Of a DNA stretch of 64,000 nt, positions 11,544 to 24,500 are shown piece by piece. The position numbers were made by a program, and so were the translations under genes. The first letter of the stretch is position 1, and each line of letters opens with the position of its first letter. Origin of the DNA: Allomyces arbusculus (taxonomy: Eukaryota; Blastocladiomycota; Blastocladiomycetes; Blastocladiales; Blastocladiaceae); NCBI GenBank assembly GCA_027604705.1, contig JADHYV010000001.1, positions 372,001 through 436,000 of the forward strand, read 5' to 3'. Under the pieces are notes generated by a model that saw only the letters and a program-made list of their open reading frames with translations, did no database searches and was not told the origin of the DNA.

Positions 11544-12319
11544 AAACGCTGCTTGGCCCCTCCTTCCGCTACCTGCCGTTGGTCGACGACGGTTGGACCT
11601 TTATTTTCTCTTTTTCGTTCGGCGTGCAACACAGCCACCTCCCCCATTTCGCTCGCTCTCGGCATGCTCTTTTTATTTATCAAGCCGGCTCACCAGTCAC
11701 GGTGCCGGTCCGCTCTCTCGCTTTGCGCCTCGTCTCCTGCCATCGGTCCCGCTCTTTCTCTCCTCTCCCATGCTGTCCATTTTGGAGAGGCCCGTTTGGC
11801 CGGTGCGCGTGGTCTTGTGTGCTCGAATGTATCATTTTGTCAAGTGCCAGTCGTGTCGGCGGTCGGTGCGGTTGCGTTGGCGTAGGCCAACCAGATGCTC
11901 ACGCACACTCGCACCTGTCTGGCCGCTATTCAGAGGCGAGGAATCATGCTCGAGCAGCCCCGCTCATCGACCCATTCCCTGGCCCGTCTGGAAAGCGAGT
12001 CTCTCTCCAAGTCCTGCCCGCCCGCGAGCGACGCTCCGGCGCTTGAGATGCTTGCTGTTCTGGTCGGTTTCCTTTTTCTTTCGGGCCGAAAGTGCCATGC
12101 TCGCGACACGAAACAAAGTGGGAATAATACTTGTCAGCCTCCCTCGCTCCGCTCGCAGCGCGTCGCCAAACCGGAATGTTTTAGTCGTCTCCACCCAATT
12201 CAAAGTCGACCCTCTCTCTCCGTCTCCAACCTCCTCCTCGTCCTCCTCCTCCCCCAACCGTCACGCGCCGTCTGTCCACGCGACACGAGCGCGCGAGGCG
12301 GCACTTCTCCCTTCCTTCC
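11544..12319. other. Convergent intergenic region, CKS1 and G-alpha
   Basis: The two genes converge here. The sequence is pyrimidine-rich on the plus strand with several T runs and has no supported ORF. It presumably contains both 3' untranslated regions. Confidence 0.5.
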
Positions 12320-13793
12320 TTACAGCAGACCGCAGTCCTCGAGGTTCTTCTTGATGATGATGTCGTTGACCTAGAGGCGCACGGCGACCGATCAGTTGCC
12401 CGCCCGCCGCGACGCGATACAGAGCGCAAGGAGAAGAAAGGAACACGTACGGCCGCCATGACAAACCGAATCTGGTTCGTGTCGGTCGCACACGTGAAGT
12501 GCGCATAGATCTGCTTCGACTCGGGCGTCTGGTTGAGCCCCTGGAACTTGTCGAGGAAGAACTGGCACGCGGCATCAAAGTTGTCGCCGCCCGTGTACTC
12601 AGGGAAGAATTTCTCGATCGGCGACCTCGTGATCTTGGTCTTGAACAAGTCGATCTGGTGGATGGTGGGAAGGGGGCGGCGCGTGAAAACGAGGTCAGAG
12701 AGCGAAGGTGGAGGTGGTGGGGAGAGATGGGTGATGTACCTTGTTCAAGAAGAGAATGATCGACGTCTTGACAAACCACCGCGAGTTGCAGATCGAGTCG
12801 AAGAGCGTGAGCGCCTCCTGCATGCGGTTCTGTTGGGGGTGCGAGGAAAAGCGAGCGTGAGAGACGTAAATCGCGACACGCGACGCGTCGAGGGAACCGT
12901 AACGTACCACCGTCTCGTCCTCGACGAGCACCTGATCGTACTCGGAAATGGCCACGAGGAATACAATCGCCGTCACGTTCTCGAAGCAATGAATCCACTT
13001 CTTGCGTTCCGACCGCTGGCCGCCGACGTCGAACATGCTAATCAGGACGCGACAGGTCAGTCAGTCCGTGTTTGATCAAACCAGAGATGGGCGGCAGCAC
13101 AATCAAAACGTACCGGTAGGTCAGCTCCTGGATGCGGAACGTGGTCTCGACAATGCCCGTCGTCTTGACACGTGACCGCAAGATATCCTGGTCGGTCGGG
13201 ACAAAGCCGGCGTCGGCGAGACGGTCCATGGCGTCAAAGTAGCTATCATCGGTAATGATGGGGTTTAAGTGAGAACAGACGCGTCCCGGCCAGGTCAAAT
13301 TCAAATGGGAGACACGCGGCAACACGTACTACTTTGCTGAATCGTTAAGCTGGTACTCGCGCGACCGCTGGAAACACGCCTGCACGCCCGAGTCCGCCCA
13401 GAGGGCCTTGACGGCGTTTGCGACATCGGCCGCCAACGTATCCCCTTCAATCTGCGGCGGCAAGTCGTCGATGACGATGCGGTGCGGGCCATTGACCCCC
13501 TCGTCGCCAAGCGGGATCCCGAGCATTTCCATGGCCTCAAGAATCACCTTCATCGACTGAATCACGTTCGAGTAGATGATTTCCTTGTAGGCGAGCCGCT
13601 CCTCGTCCGAGTAACCCACGCCGTGAATCAGCTGCATCTGCTTGAGAATCGTCGACTTGCCGGACTCGCCGGCACCGAGCAGCAGCATCTTGACTTCCTT
13701 TTGCGCCTGCATGCGCGCGTCCTTGAGCTGCTGCTCGATCTGGTCGTTGACGGCCTTTTGCTCGCGCTGCTCGGCGGATTGCAGGCAACCCAT
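12320..13793 (-). CDS. Heterotrimeric G-protein alpha subunit (Gi-like)
   Basis: Six exons (13793-13330, 13242-13114, 13037-12908, 12829-12740, 12654-12451, 12370-12320) give 355 aa, the standard G-alpha size. The protein starts MGCLQS, with Gly2 for myristoylation and Cys3 for palmitoylation. The P-loop GAGESGKST is at residues 40-48. Switch I RVKTTG has the catalytic Arg179. DVGGQR has Gln205, and FLNKIDLF carries the guanine-specificity motif. The end ...NLEDCGLL has Cys at -4, the pertussis-toxin acceptor of Gi-type subunits and of fungal group I. It acts at the plasma membrane, coupling seven-transmembrane receptors to effectors. The five introns are 76-87 bp. A 1-kb divergent region separates it from WRS1. 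Confidence 0.96.
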
Positions 13794-14809
13794 GGTGATA
13801 GGTGGTGGAGATAAGGCGGTGTGTGCGAGAAAGGGTAGAGAGAGTCGCGGCGCGAGTCAAGGGGACTGGCCGAGGGAAAGAGCGTCGGTCACGGATTGGT
13901 GGGTCCGTAGGGTCGGTCGTGCGTTGGTCGGCAACGTGCTCGGCGGGCACGAGGCGAGTCGAGGAAAGAAGAGGGCCGATGGAGGGTGCAGTAGGGCTGG
14001 AGGTGCGGGCGGAACGCGTCGGCGGGAGGTGCGGAGCGAGCAAGCGGGCGGAGATCACTGGTGAAAGCGAGCGCGGTTGGTCAGGAAAGCGGCGCAATGA
14101 GGGGCACGAGCGGATCGGGGGGCTGATGCGGCGGCCGGCGGCAAGGGTGCGGGAAGGATGCGCAGGGAGACGGAAAAGGGGGCGAGGACGGCGAGCCGAG
14201 CGTGCGGGTGCCGGATCACGTTGAGGGCGGCGCGAGCAGGGCGGTGGAGGTGGGCGCGGGCGGGAGGTAGGCACCTTTGCGAACAGAGGGCAGGGCGGCG
14301 GGGCAGGGGAGAGCTTGGGCAACGACCAAGGTCGGTGGGTGAGGGAGGAAGCGTGGGCGGGGGGCGGGCAGAGAGTCGCGGCGCTCAGTTGGCGTGATCA
14401 GGCGAGAGAAGGCAGCGCCGGGCAGCGACGAGAGGGGGTGAGCAACCAACCGTGAAGCGCGCGTTGGTCAAGGCGACGCGGCAGCAGCAGTTGGCGCGCA
14501 ACGACCTTGCGACCGCGCGACCGCGGCAGCGCGCTTTGCGTGGGAGACGTTTCCGGCCTGCGCGGTGGGACACATGCGCTAGTCACGCCGCGCACGTGCG
14601 CAGCCCCGAGTCGACTGCAACGTGACCGCTGTCCAGCCTGGCAGCGGCGCCAGTCACCGGCAGCGGCCGACTCGACCACGACGCAGTCGACGACGAGCGC
14701 CTCGCTCTATATCAACTTGGCGCAGAGCCGCGCACTGCACTTGAGAGCCTGGGACCCGACTGTTTGCTCGACCACCGACCCGCCTGCCCGCCAACAACTG
14801 TGCACCACC
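13794..14809. other. Divergent promoter region, G-alpha and WRS1
   Basis: About 1 kb lies between divergent start codons. Open frames are Arg-rich shadows. It probably contains both promoters and leaders; a weak TATA-like CTATATCAA lies at about 14706. Confidence 0.5.
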
Positions 14810-16566
14810 ATGGCCAAGCCCGCAACCACCACGACCACGGCCCCGGCCCTCGCACCCGTGCCGGCACCCACCCCCGCACTGGCGACGACCCCGGCTGCCA
14901 CTGACGCGCCCGCTGCCGCCGAGCAGCAGGTCGACCCCTGGAACGTGCAGGGCGCCATTGTCGACGGCAAGGCGCAGGCCATCAACTACGACAAGCTCAT
15001 TGAGCAGTTTGGCACGCGCGCCATTGACCAGGCCCTTCTCGACCGCTTTGAGCGCGCCACCGGCCACAAGCCCCACCGCTTCCTGCGCCGCGGCATCTTT
15101 TTCTCACACCGGTACCGACATCTTAGCGTTCGCGGACCGTGCCGTGCCCCTATCGGCTCATCCATGTGTGCGCGGGTCGTTGTTTAGCGAGCTCGATGCG
15201 ATCCTGACGCGCTACGAAAAGGGCCAGCCCTTTTACCTCTACACTGGTCGCGGTCCCTCGTCCGACTCGATGCACCTCGGCCACTTCATCCCGTTCCTCT
15301 TCTGCAAGTGGTTGCAGGATGTGTTCAACGTGCCGATCGTCATCCAGCTGACGGGTGCGTTGTTACTTTGCCTCACTCCTGTTGCAGATTCTGATTCTAA
15401 CGTTGCTCCTGTTTCGCGCAGACGACGAAAAGTTCCTGTTCAAGCAGAACCTGACCGTCGAGCAGTGCTTCAAATTTGCGCAAGACAACGCCAAGGACAT
15501 TATCGCGTGCGGCTTTGACCCGTCCAAGACGTTCATCTTCTCGAACCTCGACTATGTCGGGTAGGTCGACTAATTCCTCTCAACCGCACTCATCGTCGAC
15601 GCGGCGCCCTGAACAGAACCTCCTCCCGTTTTTTTCATCTCTAGCGGTGCATTCTACCACAACATGGTCCGCATCGCCAAGTGCATTACGACCTCGACCT
15701 CGCGTGCCGCCTTTGGCTTCACCGACTCGGACAACATTGGCAAGCTGCACTTTGTCACTGTCCAGGCCACGCCCTCCTTCTCCAACTCGTTCCCGCACAT
15801 TTTCGGCGCCCGCTCCGACATCCCTTGCCTGATCCCGTGCGCCATCGACCAAGACCCGTATTTCCGCCTGACGCGCGACGTTGCGCACAAGCTCAACTAC
15901 CCGAAGCCGGCGCTGATTCACGCCAAATTCTTCCCGGCGCTGCAGGGGTCGCAGTCCAAAATGTCGGCGTCAGTCGACACCTCGGCCATCTTCATGTCGG
16001 ATACCGCCAAGAAGATCAAGGATAAGATCAACAAGTATGCGTTCTCGGGCGGTCGTGATACGATCGAGGAGCATCGCGCGCTCGGTGGGGACCCGGACGT
16101 GGATGTCGCGTTCCAGTATCTGTCGTTCTTCCTCGAGTCGGACGAGGAGCTCGAACAGATTCGCGCGTCGTACAAGTCCGGCGCACTGCTCACGGGCGAG
16201 CTCAAGAAGAAGTGCATCGACGTGCTCTCGGCGCTCGTCGCCGACTTCCAGGCGCGCAAGGCCGCCGTGACTGACGACGTGCTGCGGTGCTACATGGACC
16301 ACTCGAAGCCTATGCCCTGGGCCGTCGCCAACAAGTACGTCAACGACGGCCATATCGCGTCGTCGTTTGAGCTGCTCAAGATTGCCGACGACGAGGCCGA
16401 TGCTGGTGGTAAGAAGAAGGGCAAGAAGGTCAAGGCGCCCAAGCCCCCGAAACAGCCCAAGGAGCCCAAGGAGCCCAAGGAGCCCAAGGCGGCGGCACCA
16501 GCACCCGCGGTGGCTGCGCCGACGGCGACGGCGGTTCCCGCAACGGAGGCCAAGAAGGCCCAATAG
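14810..16566 (+). CDS. WRS1: Cytosolic tryptophanyl-tRNA synthetase
   Basis: Four exons (14810-15111, 15188-15354, 15422-15560, 15645-16566) give 509 aa from an ACCACCATGG start. The enzyme charges tRNA-Trp with tryptophan. The class I signature appears as MHLGH (residues 129-133) after GRGPSSDS, and as KMSAS (308-312). The eukaryotic-type segments [28 protein letters not shown] and SNLDYVGGAFYHNM are all continuous only after splicing, which confirms the joins. The C-terminus is a Lys-rich tail with repeated PKEPKEP units followed by an Ala/Pro stretch; this tail is unusual for the family and is probably disordered. No targeting peptide is evident, so I infer the cytosolic enzyme. Confidence 0.96.
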
Positions 16567-16936
16567 GAACGCGATCGGTTTTTGTTCGTTTTGTGGAGGC
16601 GTGTCTTACGTATTTTTCTAGTAAAATGTCCTGTTTTGCTCCTTCCCTTTCTTTACCACCTTGCACACGCCGGGCTGCAGTTCCTGAACCAGCGGGAACA
16701 CATGCACTGATGCGAATTCCTCTGCCACCCTTTCAGGGCGCGCATTTAGGTGGGCTTCGTGAGCATAGAGACGGAGCGAGCGCAGATCACATTGCAACAG
16801 GAAATCAATTTCATGGTCAACGTCTACATTCATCGTTTCCCCATAGGCAGATGGTATGGCTCAATCATTCGCAAACACACAACACAAACGCGCAATCGAC
16901 CAAAACAACCCATCACGACACGACGGCGTGCGACTC
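16567..16936. other. Convergent gap, WRS1 and bHLH gene
   Basis: 370 bp between two stop codons. It is T-rich just after the WRS1 stop and is probably 3' untranslated sequence of both genes. Confidence 0.5.
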
Positions 16937-19863
16937 TCAATCGCTATCGCTGTCCTCGTCCATCTCGCCGCCATCCTCGTCGTCATCCTGTTCATGCACC
17001 GCCGCATGGGCCTGGTGCACGTCCTGCATCGCATCAGCCGACCCGCCACCAGGACCCGTCTGCGTGCTCAAAGCGCCAGCTGCCGCTGTCGATGCAGCCG
17101 CGTCCTTGGTCCCGGCGGCCCTGCGCCCGCGACCGGCCTTGGCAACAGCCCCCGTCGCGCCCGGCGGCACGGCCGCCTCCGCTGCAGCCGCAGCCGCCGC
17201 CGACTTCCAGAGCGTTTCCTTGACGTAGGTGAAAAACACATCGTCGGCATTCTGTTCGAGGTCCTTGGCAATCTCGACTTCCGGCGCGGCCCCACTGCCA
17301 TTATGTTGCTGCAAGAACGCGTGCATGACGCCCATTAACCGTCTTTCGCGCGCCTTGAGGAACAAGATATAGTCGTGCGCCGTCTTGAGCACCATCAGCT
17401 TCGAGATCGACTTGCCCATGGCCTTCTCCTGCTTACTCCGGCGGCGCCGCTCAGCGGCCGTCGGGACATGCGGGTTGTACTTGGACCGGCGCGTCGTGAC
17501 GGAAAATTGTAGCCCCGGAATGATCAGCCGCAACTCGTCGAACCCGTTCTTCATCGCCGACCGCCGTTTCTGCTCGGCGTCCTTGTGTACGGCGCGTTTT
17601 TCGATCGGAACGCCGCCGTGGCCGGCAACGCCACCACCTGTGCTCGAGGTTCCCGCGGCGGTGGGGTTGTTCGGGTGCATTCCGGGCGACGTGACGAGCC
17701 CATCGAGCAACATCCCCTGCGCAAGCCCGAGCGACGCGTACCCGCCCAGCGCCGCCATGTTCACGAGCGCCGGCGCGACCGATCCGGACTGCTGTGCCGC
17801 CGCGGCGGCGGCAGCACCGGACGGACCCGGGTGTGGCGCGATCGTTGGCAAGTGCCGCACGCCGCCCGCGTCGATCGCAGGAGACGGCAGCGGGAGCGGC
17901 GCGGGGGCCGACGTGGGCGTTGGGGGGACCCACGAATTGGGCGGCAGTGCCGGCGACGGCTGCGAGTTACCGCGCGTCAAGAGCACAGGCGACTTGGCGG
18001 CAGCGGCAATTGCCGCGGCGGCGGCCATGGGGGCGAGCCGTGGCGAAGAACGCGGGTAGGGCGTGGCCGTGGCGAGTTTGGTGACCTTGGACACTTTCCC
18101 GCCAGCGACGGCGGCGCGGCGCGAGTGCAGCGATGACGTGGTGGATGAGGACGGGATGGTCGTGGATGGGGCCGTCGTGGGTGCGGCAAACACGGTCGCC
18201 GGCAAGGAACGGGTCGCGTGCGCCGGGCTCGTGGACTGGTGATTCAGGTTGGGCGAGGCCGCCGACGACGACACATTCGATCCGTGATCCGACCCACCGA
18301 GGTGTGCCGGTACCGCCATCGCGCCGCCAGTTCCGCCCTGCTGCATTGACCGCATCAGTGCCGCCGGGGTCACGGGTAACATCGCTGCCTGCTGCTGTTG
18401 CTGCTGCATGAACGGCGACGGCAGAGCTGCCGCCCCACCCATCCCCGCATCTAGCGGCACTCCTGTCATCCCCGCATCCATTGTTTCACTCCGCACGAGG
18501 TGCGACGGCGGCAACGGCGCCAGCTCCCCCAAATTCCCACCGCGCGCGCCGCGCAGGGCCGGCGATGTCAGCGGCGAGAACGCAGCATGGTCGTGCGCGT
18601 AACTTCCGTGCATCGACATGCGCGAGAAGGCGAGCGACGGTGTGTAGGTCACGGCCGGCGACATGGCAGGCGTCGTCACGACCGACGCGTGGAACGACGA
18701 GGCCGATATGCCGCCAAACTGCGGTGTCGGTGCCTGCGATGCCGACGACATGTGCTGGTGATGGTGGTGGTGCGGGTGGGACGCATGGTCGTACCCCGTG
18801 GACGCGGCCGGCGCCATGGTTGGCGTCTGGAGAGGAAGTGAGGCGCGCTGGGGTCAGTTCCACGCCATGGGATCGAATCGTGATGTCAATTTGGAAAAAA
18901 CAATTGTGCGCGCCGCCGCTGACCTCCCCCTGGCACGAGTGCCGATGATCGGCATCACGGCCAGAACAAGAACAGCCAACGGCCGCGCGCACGAAACGTG
19001 TGCTGCTGCGACCAGCCGCATTACATCGGCTCGGGATCGCGGGTGAAACGTACCATGTCCACGTCCATGGGCGCCACTGCCGTCACGTACGGCGACGGGT
19101 GCGTCAAGGTGAACGTCGTGCCCTGTTGCTGCTGCTGCTGCTGTCCCATGGACATGCCGAGCCCGACCCCCACTGGGTGCTGCATTTGCGTCGCAGCGGG
19201 CGTCGGCGGCTGCGGTGAGGGCACGCCCGTCGCGCGCCGTTCGACCTCGGCGAGTTTCTGTTCCAGGAGCATCGTCTGTGCCGACTGTTCCTCGAGTTTC
19301 TTGATGAGCAACTGCTGCGCCTGCTGGTTGCTTGCGAGAGTCTGCGCGAGCATCGACAAGACGTCGGTCTTGCCTGCGCCAGTGCCGTCGGCGTCACTTG
19401 CTGGTGCCGTGGTCGCTGCCGGTTGCGGGAACGCGTTCTGCTGCTGCTGCTGCTGGTCGTGCGCGTGCATGTGCGGCGCATGATACGCGTACTGCTGCTG
19501 CGTCTGCTGCTGCTGCTGCGTTTGCGCGCCGCTGCTGCCATACGAGTTGTACCCTCCACTGGCACGCATCCCCGCCGTCATCGTCGGAAGCAGCAACGCA
19601 TCGAGATCCGGCGCGTTGGGCACCGACCATGCGCTTGCTGGCGGCGGGTACTGACCCGCGAGCTGGGACGGCGCGCGTGCCACGTACTGGTGCTGATGAT
19701 GCCCTGTCTCGTGCGTGTTGCTACTGCTTCCGGCGTGCAGGTCGACGCTGCTCGGCGTCGCGCTCGAGTCGTACGCGAGGAACGCATCAAGGAACCTTGC
19801 GTCGTCGGCGGGCAGACCCGTTGGCGGTGGGGGTGCGGTCGAGGCCGGTGCGTACGCTTGCAT
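16937..19863 (-). CDS. bHLH transcription factor with Gln-rich coiled-coil N-terminus
   Basis: Two exons (19863-19054, 18826-16937) give 899 aa. The intron (19053-18827, 227 bp) has a GTACGT donor and a pyrimidine-rich CTCTCCAG acceptor, and keeps frame. The second exon alone is a 626-aa ORF with its own ATG at 18817, so two genes remain possible. The bHLH lies near residues 682-765. Its basic region HKDAEQKRR has the His-Glu-Arg residues that contact an E-box. Helix 1 is FDELRLIIPGL and helix 2 KSISKLMVLKTAHDYILFL. They are separated by an unusually long, basic loop of roughly 37 residues. The N-terminal exon has poly-Gln and a leucine-rich heptad segment (LLIKKLEEQ...LEQKLAEVERR). Remaining regions are Ser/Ala/Pro-rich and probably disordered. 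The C-terminal tail is acidic. Confidence 0.78.
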
Positions 19864-21519
19864 CGTTGATGGTGATCGCGGGAGCGTCGAGAGCGGATCA
19901 GGACCTGAGGGTGTCACAGCGCGCAAGGAGGAGGGTGGAGCGGACAGAACCGCGCGTTGGCGTGTACTTGGCGGTGAGCTTCTGCTCGCAGGGGCAAATG
20001 CAATGAAGCGTGAGTGCGAGCGTGCGGGAGAGGTCAAACGCGACGGCGGGCCTAGTGGGCCCATAAATGACCATCATTTCTGCGAGGGAACGTACCAAGT
20101 CGACGTCAAGAGCGGCGCGGGCAATAATGACCTGCGCGCCGTCCGGGTTGGGCCGGGACTGCGGGTCGTGGGAGCACTGGCGTGTCGAGGGCAGCGTTGG
20201 CCGGCAGCGACAGCGTGTTTGACACGTTCTTGTCCCACCGACAGGCGAATGGATGAACGGTCGCGTCGAAGAATTTCCGCTTCAGAGCGATGAGGCGCAC
20301 AGCGGCCGGGTCGCGGTCACTGGCGACGACGGAAATGTCGCGTGGAAAGCTGACCGAGGGGCGCGGCGTCGCCGCTGTTTCTCCGGTCGGGGCGGGGCCG
20401 GGATAAACTCGGCGAGGAGGCAAGACGGGTCGCAAGGGGAACTGGGATGGCGACAGACTTGGCTTGAGCGGGCGCTGGATACGCGCGTTGCAAGAGGTAA
20501 CGGGTCGTTTGCAGGCTGCAGCTGGCGGACAGGTGCGGCATGCGTACGCCTTGCTGCAGCTCGAACCGTTCGTGCACGACGCGGGTAGACTATGGAGCGC
20601 GTCGCGCGCTACGACGCCCGCAGCGGTTGCGGGGATGGCGGCGCAGGACGACGGCGCGGTTGGGTCGCGTGGGGTCGTGCGTCGGCGTCATGGTGGTTGC
20701 ATCAGGGACGCGCTCGCGTGGACGAGCGCCGAGGGTCGGATGCTTGGTGGCAACGCTCCCGCAACAAGATCCGACCTGCGCGGCGTTCCATGATGACCAG
20801 GGGGCAGGGCGTTGGGTGCCGGACAAGGGTAGTTGTGGCACAGTCGGTGGTGGACCAATCCGCATTGGGCAGGCGACCGAGCGACACGGGTTGGCTGGCA
20901 TGGTGGTCGCGCTCATATGGCGTGAGCACCGACCCGTCACGATCTCGGTGCGGATTCGGCGACGGCGTGTGCGCACGGCTGCGCCGACTCGAGTGCGGCC
21001 AGTCGCAGGTGTGGCCGCGGTTGTGGCGAAACGCGCGATCCCCATCGCGATGGACTGACAATCGGTCGACCAGGCTGCACGTGCAGTGCTGGAGGAGCGC
21101 CAACGAAAGGCCGGGTCGGTCAGGCTCGCACAAGCACACGTTTTCCGTCCATTGTCCTCGCGCGTCGCATCAAAATCGCCTCGCCGAGCTGGAACCGGCC
21201 GCCAACACGTGTGGCCCGTCAACAGGCCGCTGCCAGCGCACGGTCGGCCTGCCATACAGGGACGTTGGGCGGGGCGGGCCAGCCAACTGGTCCGGCAGTG
21301 TGACGTGGATTGATCGATTGCTGATCGGTCATGCTCCCACCGCCAACCACCGCCAACCACTGTCAACCGCTGTCAACAGCCATGTTGAGCTGGCCACGAG
21401 CAGCACCATATCGCGCGTAAACCGGGCGTACATCGACAACGTAGACAATAAAAAAGGAGTACAACAAAACCAAAAAAAGAACAAGCTCCGCCCCTCGGCC
21501 GGCCACTCCCGACCACCTA
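19864..21519. other. Intergenic, bHLH to SLA2
   Basis: About 1.65 kb without a supported gene. It would hold the bHLH promoter and the SLA2 3' end. A 10-bp repeat (unit close to CACCGCCAAC) is present at about 21338-21378, and an A-rich stretch precedes the SLA2 stop. Confidence 0.5.
21338..21378 (+). repeat. 10-bp tandem repeat
   Basis: Four adjacent 10-bp units: two identical CACCGCCAAC copies and two diverged copies with CTGTCAAC. They lie 140 bp downstream of the SLA2 stop. Confidence 0.7.
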
Positions 21520-24500
21520 TTACTCGACATTGTGATAAGACGCCTTGCGCATCTGGGCGAGCACCGACCGCGCCGCGACCAACTCCTTTTCGAGTGTCAG
21601 GATCTTGACCTGCTGCTCCATTTCCTGCGTCTTGAGATCGTGCAGCGACAGCTGCCCGAAATCACGCAGGTCCTTGTTCTCCTGCTCGCGCCGCGCCGCA
21701 TCCTTGGCCGCCTTGACGAGCAACCGCGTCGCCGTCGTGACGGCCGACGCGGCCGCCTCGAGCTTGTCCTGCGTCTTGGACCCTTGCACGGCCTTGACGC
21801 GCGATGCCGCGACCAGCTGCGCCGTCGCGGCGGCAACCTCGTTCGCAGCCACCACGAGCTGCTCCATCGAGTGCGACCCCTGCACGACACCATCGGCCGT
21901 CTCGACGAGCACCGACGTCGCATACGCAATCGCCTTGGCCGCAGAAATCAAACCCTCGGTCCACCGATGATGCTTCTTGTAGAAGGCCGCCTCGGACCCA
22001 CCCGTTGACTGCTTGCCGTGCGCGGCAATCTCCTGCTGCGTCAGAGTCGCACAACGAATCAAATTGGCAATCGCGTTCATGAGCGCCATGGCTGCCGACA
22101 AGATGGCCGAGTGCACCTGCAGCGTCGCGGGCGCCGCATCGAGCACGGGCGTCGACAGCAGCGCCTGCAGTCGCGCCGTCGCATCGGCAATCGCCTGTGC
22201 CGCCGCCTGCATTTCGCGCTCGACCAGGTCGCCGAGATCGCCCTGCGCGGCACCCTGCTGCACGAGTGCAGCGGCCGCGCCGCTGTGCTTTTCCATGACA
22301 GTCCCAAGCCGCTGCAGCTGCGCCTGGACCGCCGCATGCAGCTGGTTCACTTTCGTCGGCCGCATGGCCGGGTCGACGGGCTCGAGCGCCGACGACGTGA
22401 GACCCGTGAACCACTGCACAACGGCCGCCGCGGCTTGCTTGCCGACCAAGACGAGTTCCTCGGCGGCGGCATCATCGGCCTCGACGTTCGTGCCCGTGAG
22501 CCGCGTCACGACCCCCTTGACATTGTTGAGCAGCGACCCGACCACATACGCAAACGCGTTCGCCGACGTGATGGCGCCCGACTGGTCACCACCGACCAAA
22601 TACGTCAGGAACCCTTGCGCAAGCTCACCCGACGTCTGCGACGCCTGGTCGAGCACCGACAGCGTGTACTCGGGCGTCGCTGTGACGTTGCCCGCGTGCA
22701 CCGAGCTTTCGAGTTCCTGCGCCGCCTGCTGCACCTTCTGCACGCACGCGAGCAAAATCGCATCCAAGATCCGGTCGAGCCGCGCGGCATGCGCGCGCTC
22801 CATTTCGGCAATCTGCACAGCGCCCGAACCCGTGCCCTCTTCGAGCCGCTTCTTCATTTCCGTGAGCGCGAGCAACGACTGGTCCATACCCGTCTGCAAG
22901 ACGGCAATCTCCTCTTCCTTGTCGCGCTTGTAATTCTCGAGTTCACGCCGCGCGGCATCGGCCTGCCGCCGCAAATCCTGCAGTTCCTGCATGTCCATCT
23001 TGGCCATTTCCGCCTGCTTCTTGTACTCGTCGCGCGCGGCCAACATCTCGGCCAGCTGCAAGTTCTTGGCATTCAGCTGCGCCTGCAACTTGCCCAGCGA
23101 ATCGGCATTGGCCACCTGCGCCTGCGTGCGCGCGCCGAGCTCGCGGTACTTGGTCAACAGGTCGAGATGCTCCTTGCGCAACTGCGCATAGAGCTTGGCG
23201 AGCGCCTCGTATTTCGCCTTCCACTGCGCGAGCTCCTCCTGCAACTTGCGCAACGCGTCCGACGGCGCGGCATTGGCCAGCATTCCCTGCAACTCGCGCA
23301 ATTTCGCGTCATACTGCTGAATCGCGACCTGGTCGCGCTCGTACTGCGCCTTGGCGCGCTGCAACTGCTCAATCAACTGCGCGAGCCGCGCGTCGCGTTC
23401 CGACAACGCGCCCTGCAACTGCATTTGCTGTGCGGCCAACTGCTGCGCCGCAAGCTGTTGTTCCTCGAGCGCGGCGCGCTCACGGGCCAGCCGGTCCTGC
23501 TCTTCCTGCTGCGCCGCGAGTTCCAAGTCGCGCTGCCGCTGGCGCTCGAGCTCCTCCTGCTGCTGCTGTTGTTGCTGCTGCTGCAGGTTAAACTGTTCCC
23601 AGAGATCCGCCTGATCGTCCTTGTCGTTGTCCTCGGGCGGGGTCACGGGCCGCGCCGGGATCGCTGGCAGCGCCGGCTCGTCGGTATCAAACAAGGGCGG
23701 CGGCTGGTCGGCAAGCGTTGGGATCGCAATCAGCGACGTCAAGTACCGGTGCTGGCGGCAGTGAGCGTAGAAGTCGCGCAGCATAAAGTGCTGCGTCGCG
23801 TACCGCGACCGCAGTGGGGCCAGCGCGTCGAGCGACCCGACGCGGTTGTGCATGGCGCGGAGCATCGACGTCACGAAACGGTAAATCCCGTAGGATTCCT
23901 CAATCAGCGGGACGAGGGACGAGAGCCGACATTCGACGGCGGGAGACGCGCGGAGAGACGCCATGACCATGCGCTGGAAATGGTCGAGCCGGTCCTGCAG
24001 GTTCATGAGTTCCATGATCGTCTCGTACCCTTCGTTCGGGTCGGACGTGCCCTTGAGCGCCGCGTATTCCTCGTAGTCGAAGGTGCCCGTGAAGTCGGGG
24101 TGGATCCGGTGGAACTCGAGCTTGTAGACGAGAAATTCAATGTACCCGCGGATCAGGCCCGTGTAGGCTAGTGGCGGTTGCACGTGTACGTGAGTGACAT
24201 GGACAGAGCAGAGCGAGAGAGGGACGGCAGAGAGAGTGCGTACGTACAGCCGTAGCCCGAGAGGAGCATGCGCGGCAGGTTCTGAAGCCATGGAATCTCG
24301 GAAATGGCCTCGGGCAGCGTCTGTTGCTCGTCAAATCACCCGTCAGAATCTCTCTCGCATCCAGAACCACATCAAAACCGCCACGTACCACAGGCGCGCC
24401 CTGGCGAATCACTTTATGAATCGTGATGAGCGCCTTGAAGCACTGCACCTCGTTGGCGAGCATTGGCGAGTTTTTCAACCCGACCCAAAAGGGTTGCGAC

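Noticed and set aside
22018-24171. 717-codon open frame on the plus strand
   Set aside because: It is exactly antisense to SLA2 and very Arg/Leu-rich, a mirror of the coiled-coil codons, with no domain.
24321-24340. A 19-20 nt 'intron' in SLA2 between ILTG and the next ANTH block
   Set aside because: Too short. An earlier GTACGT donor at 24388 gives a normal 68-bp intron and restores the ANTH sequence.
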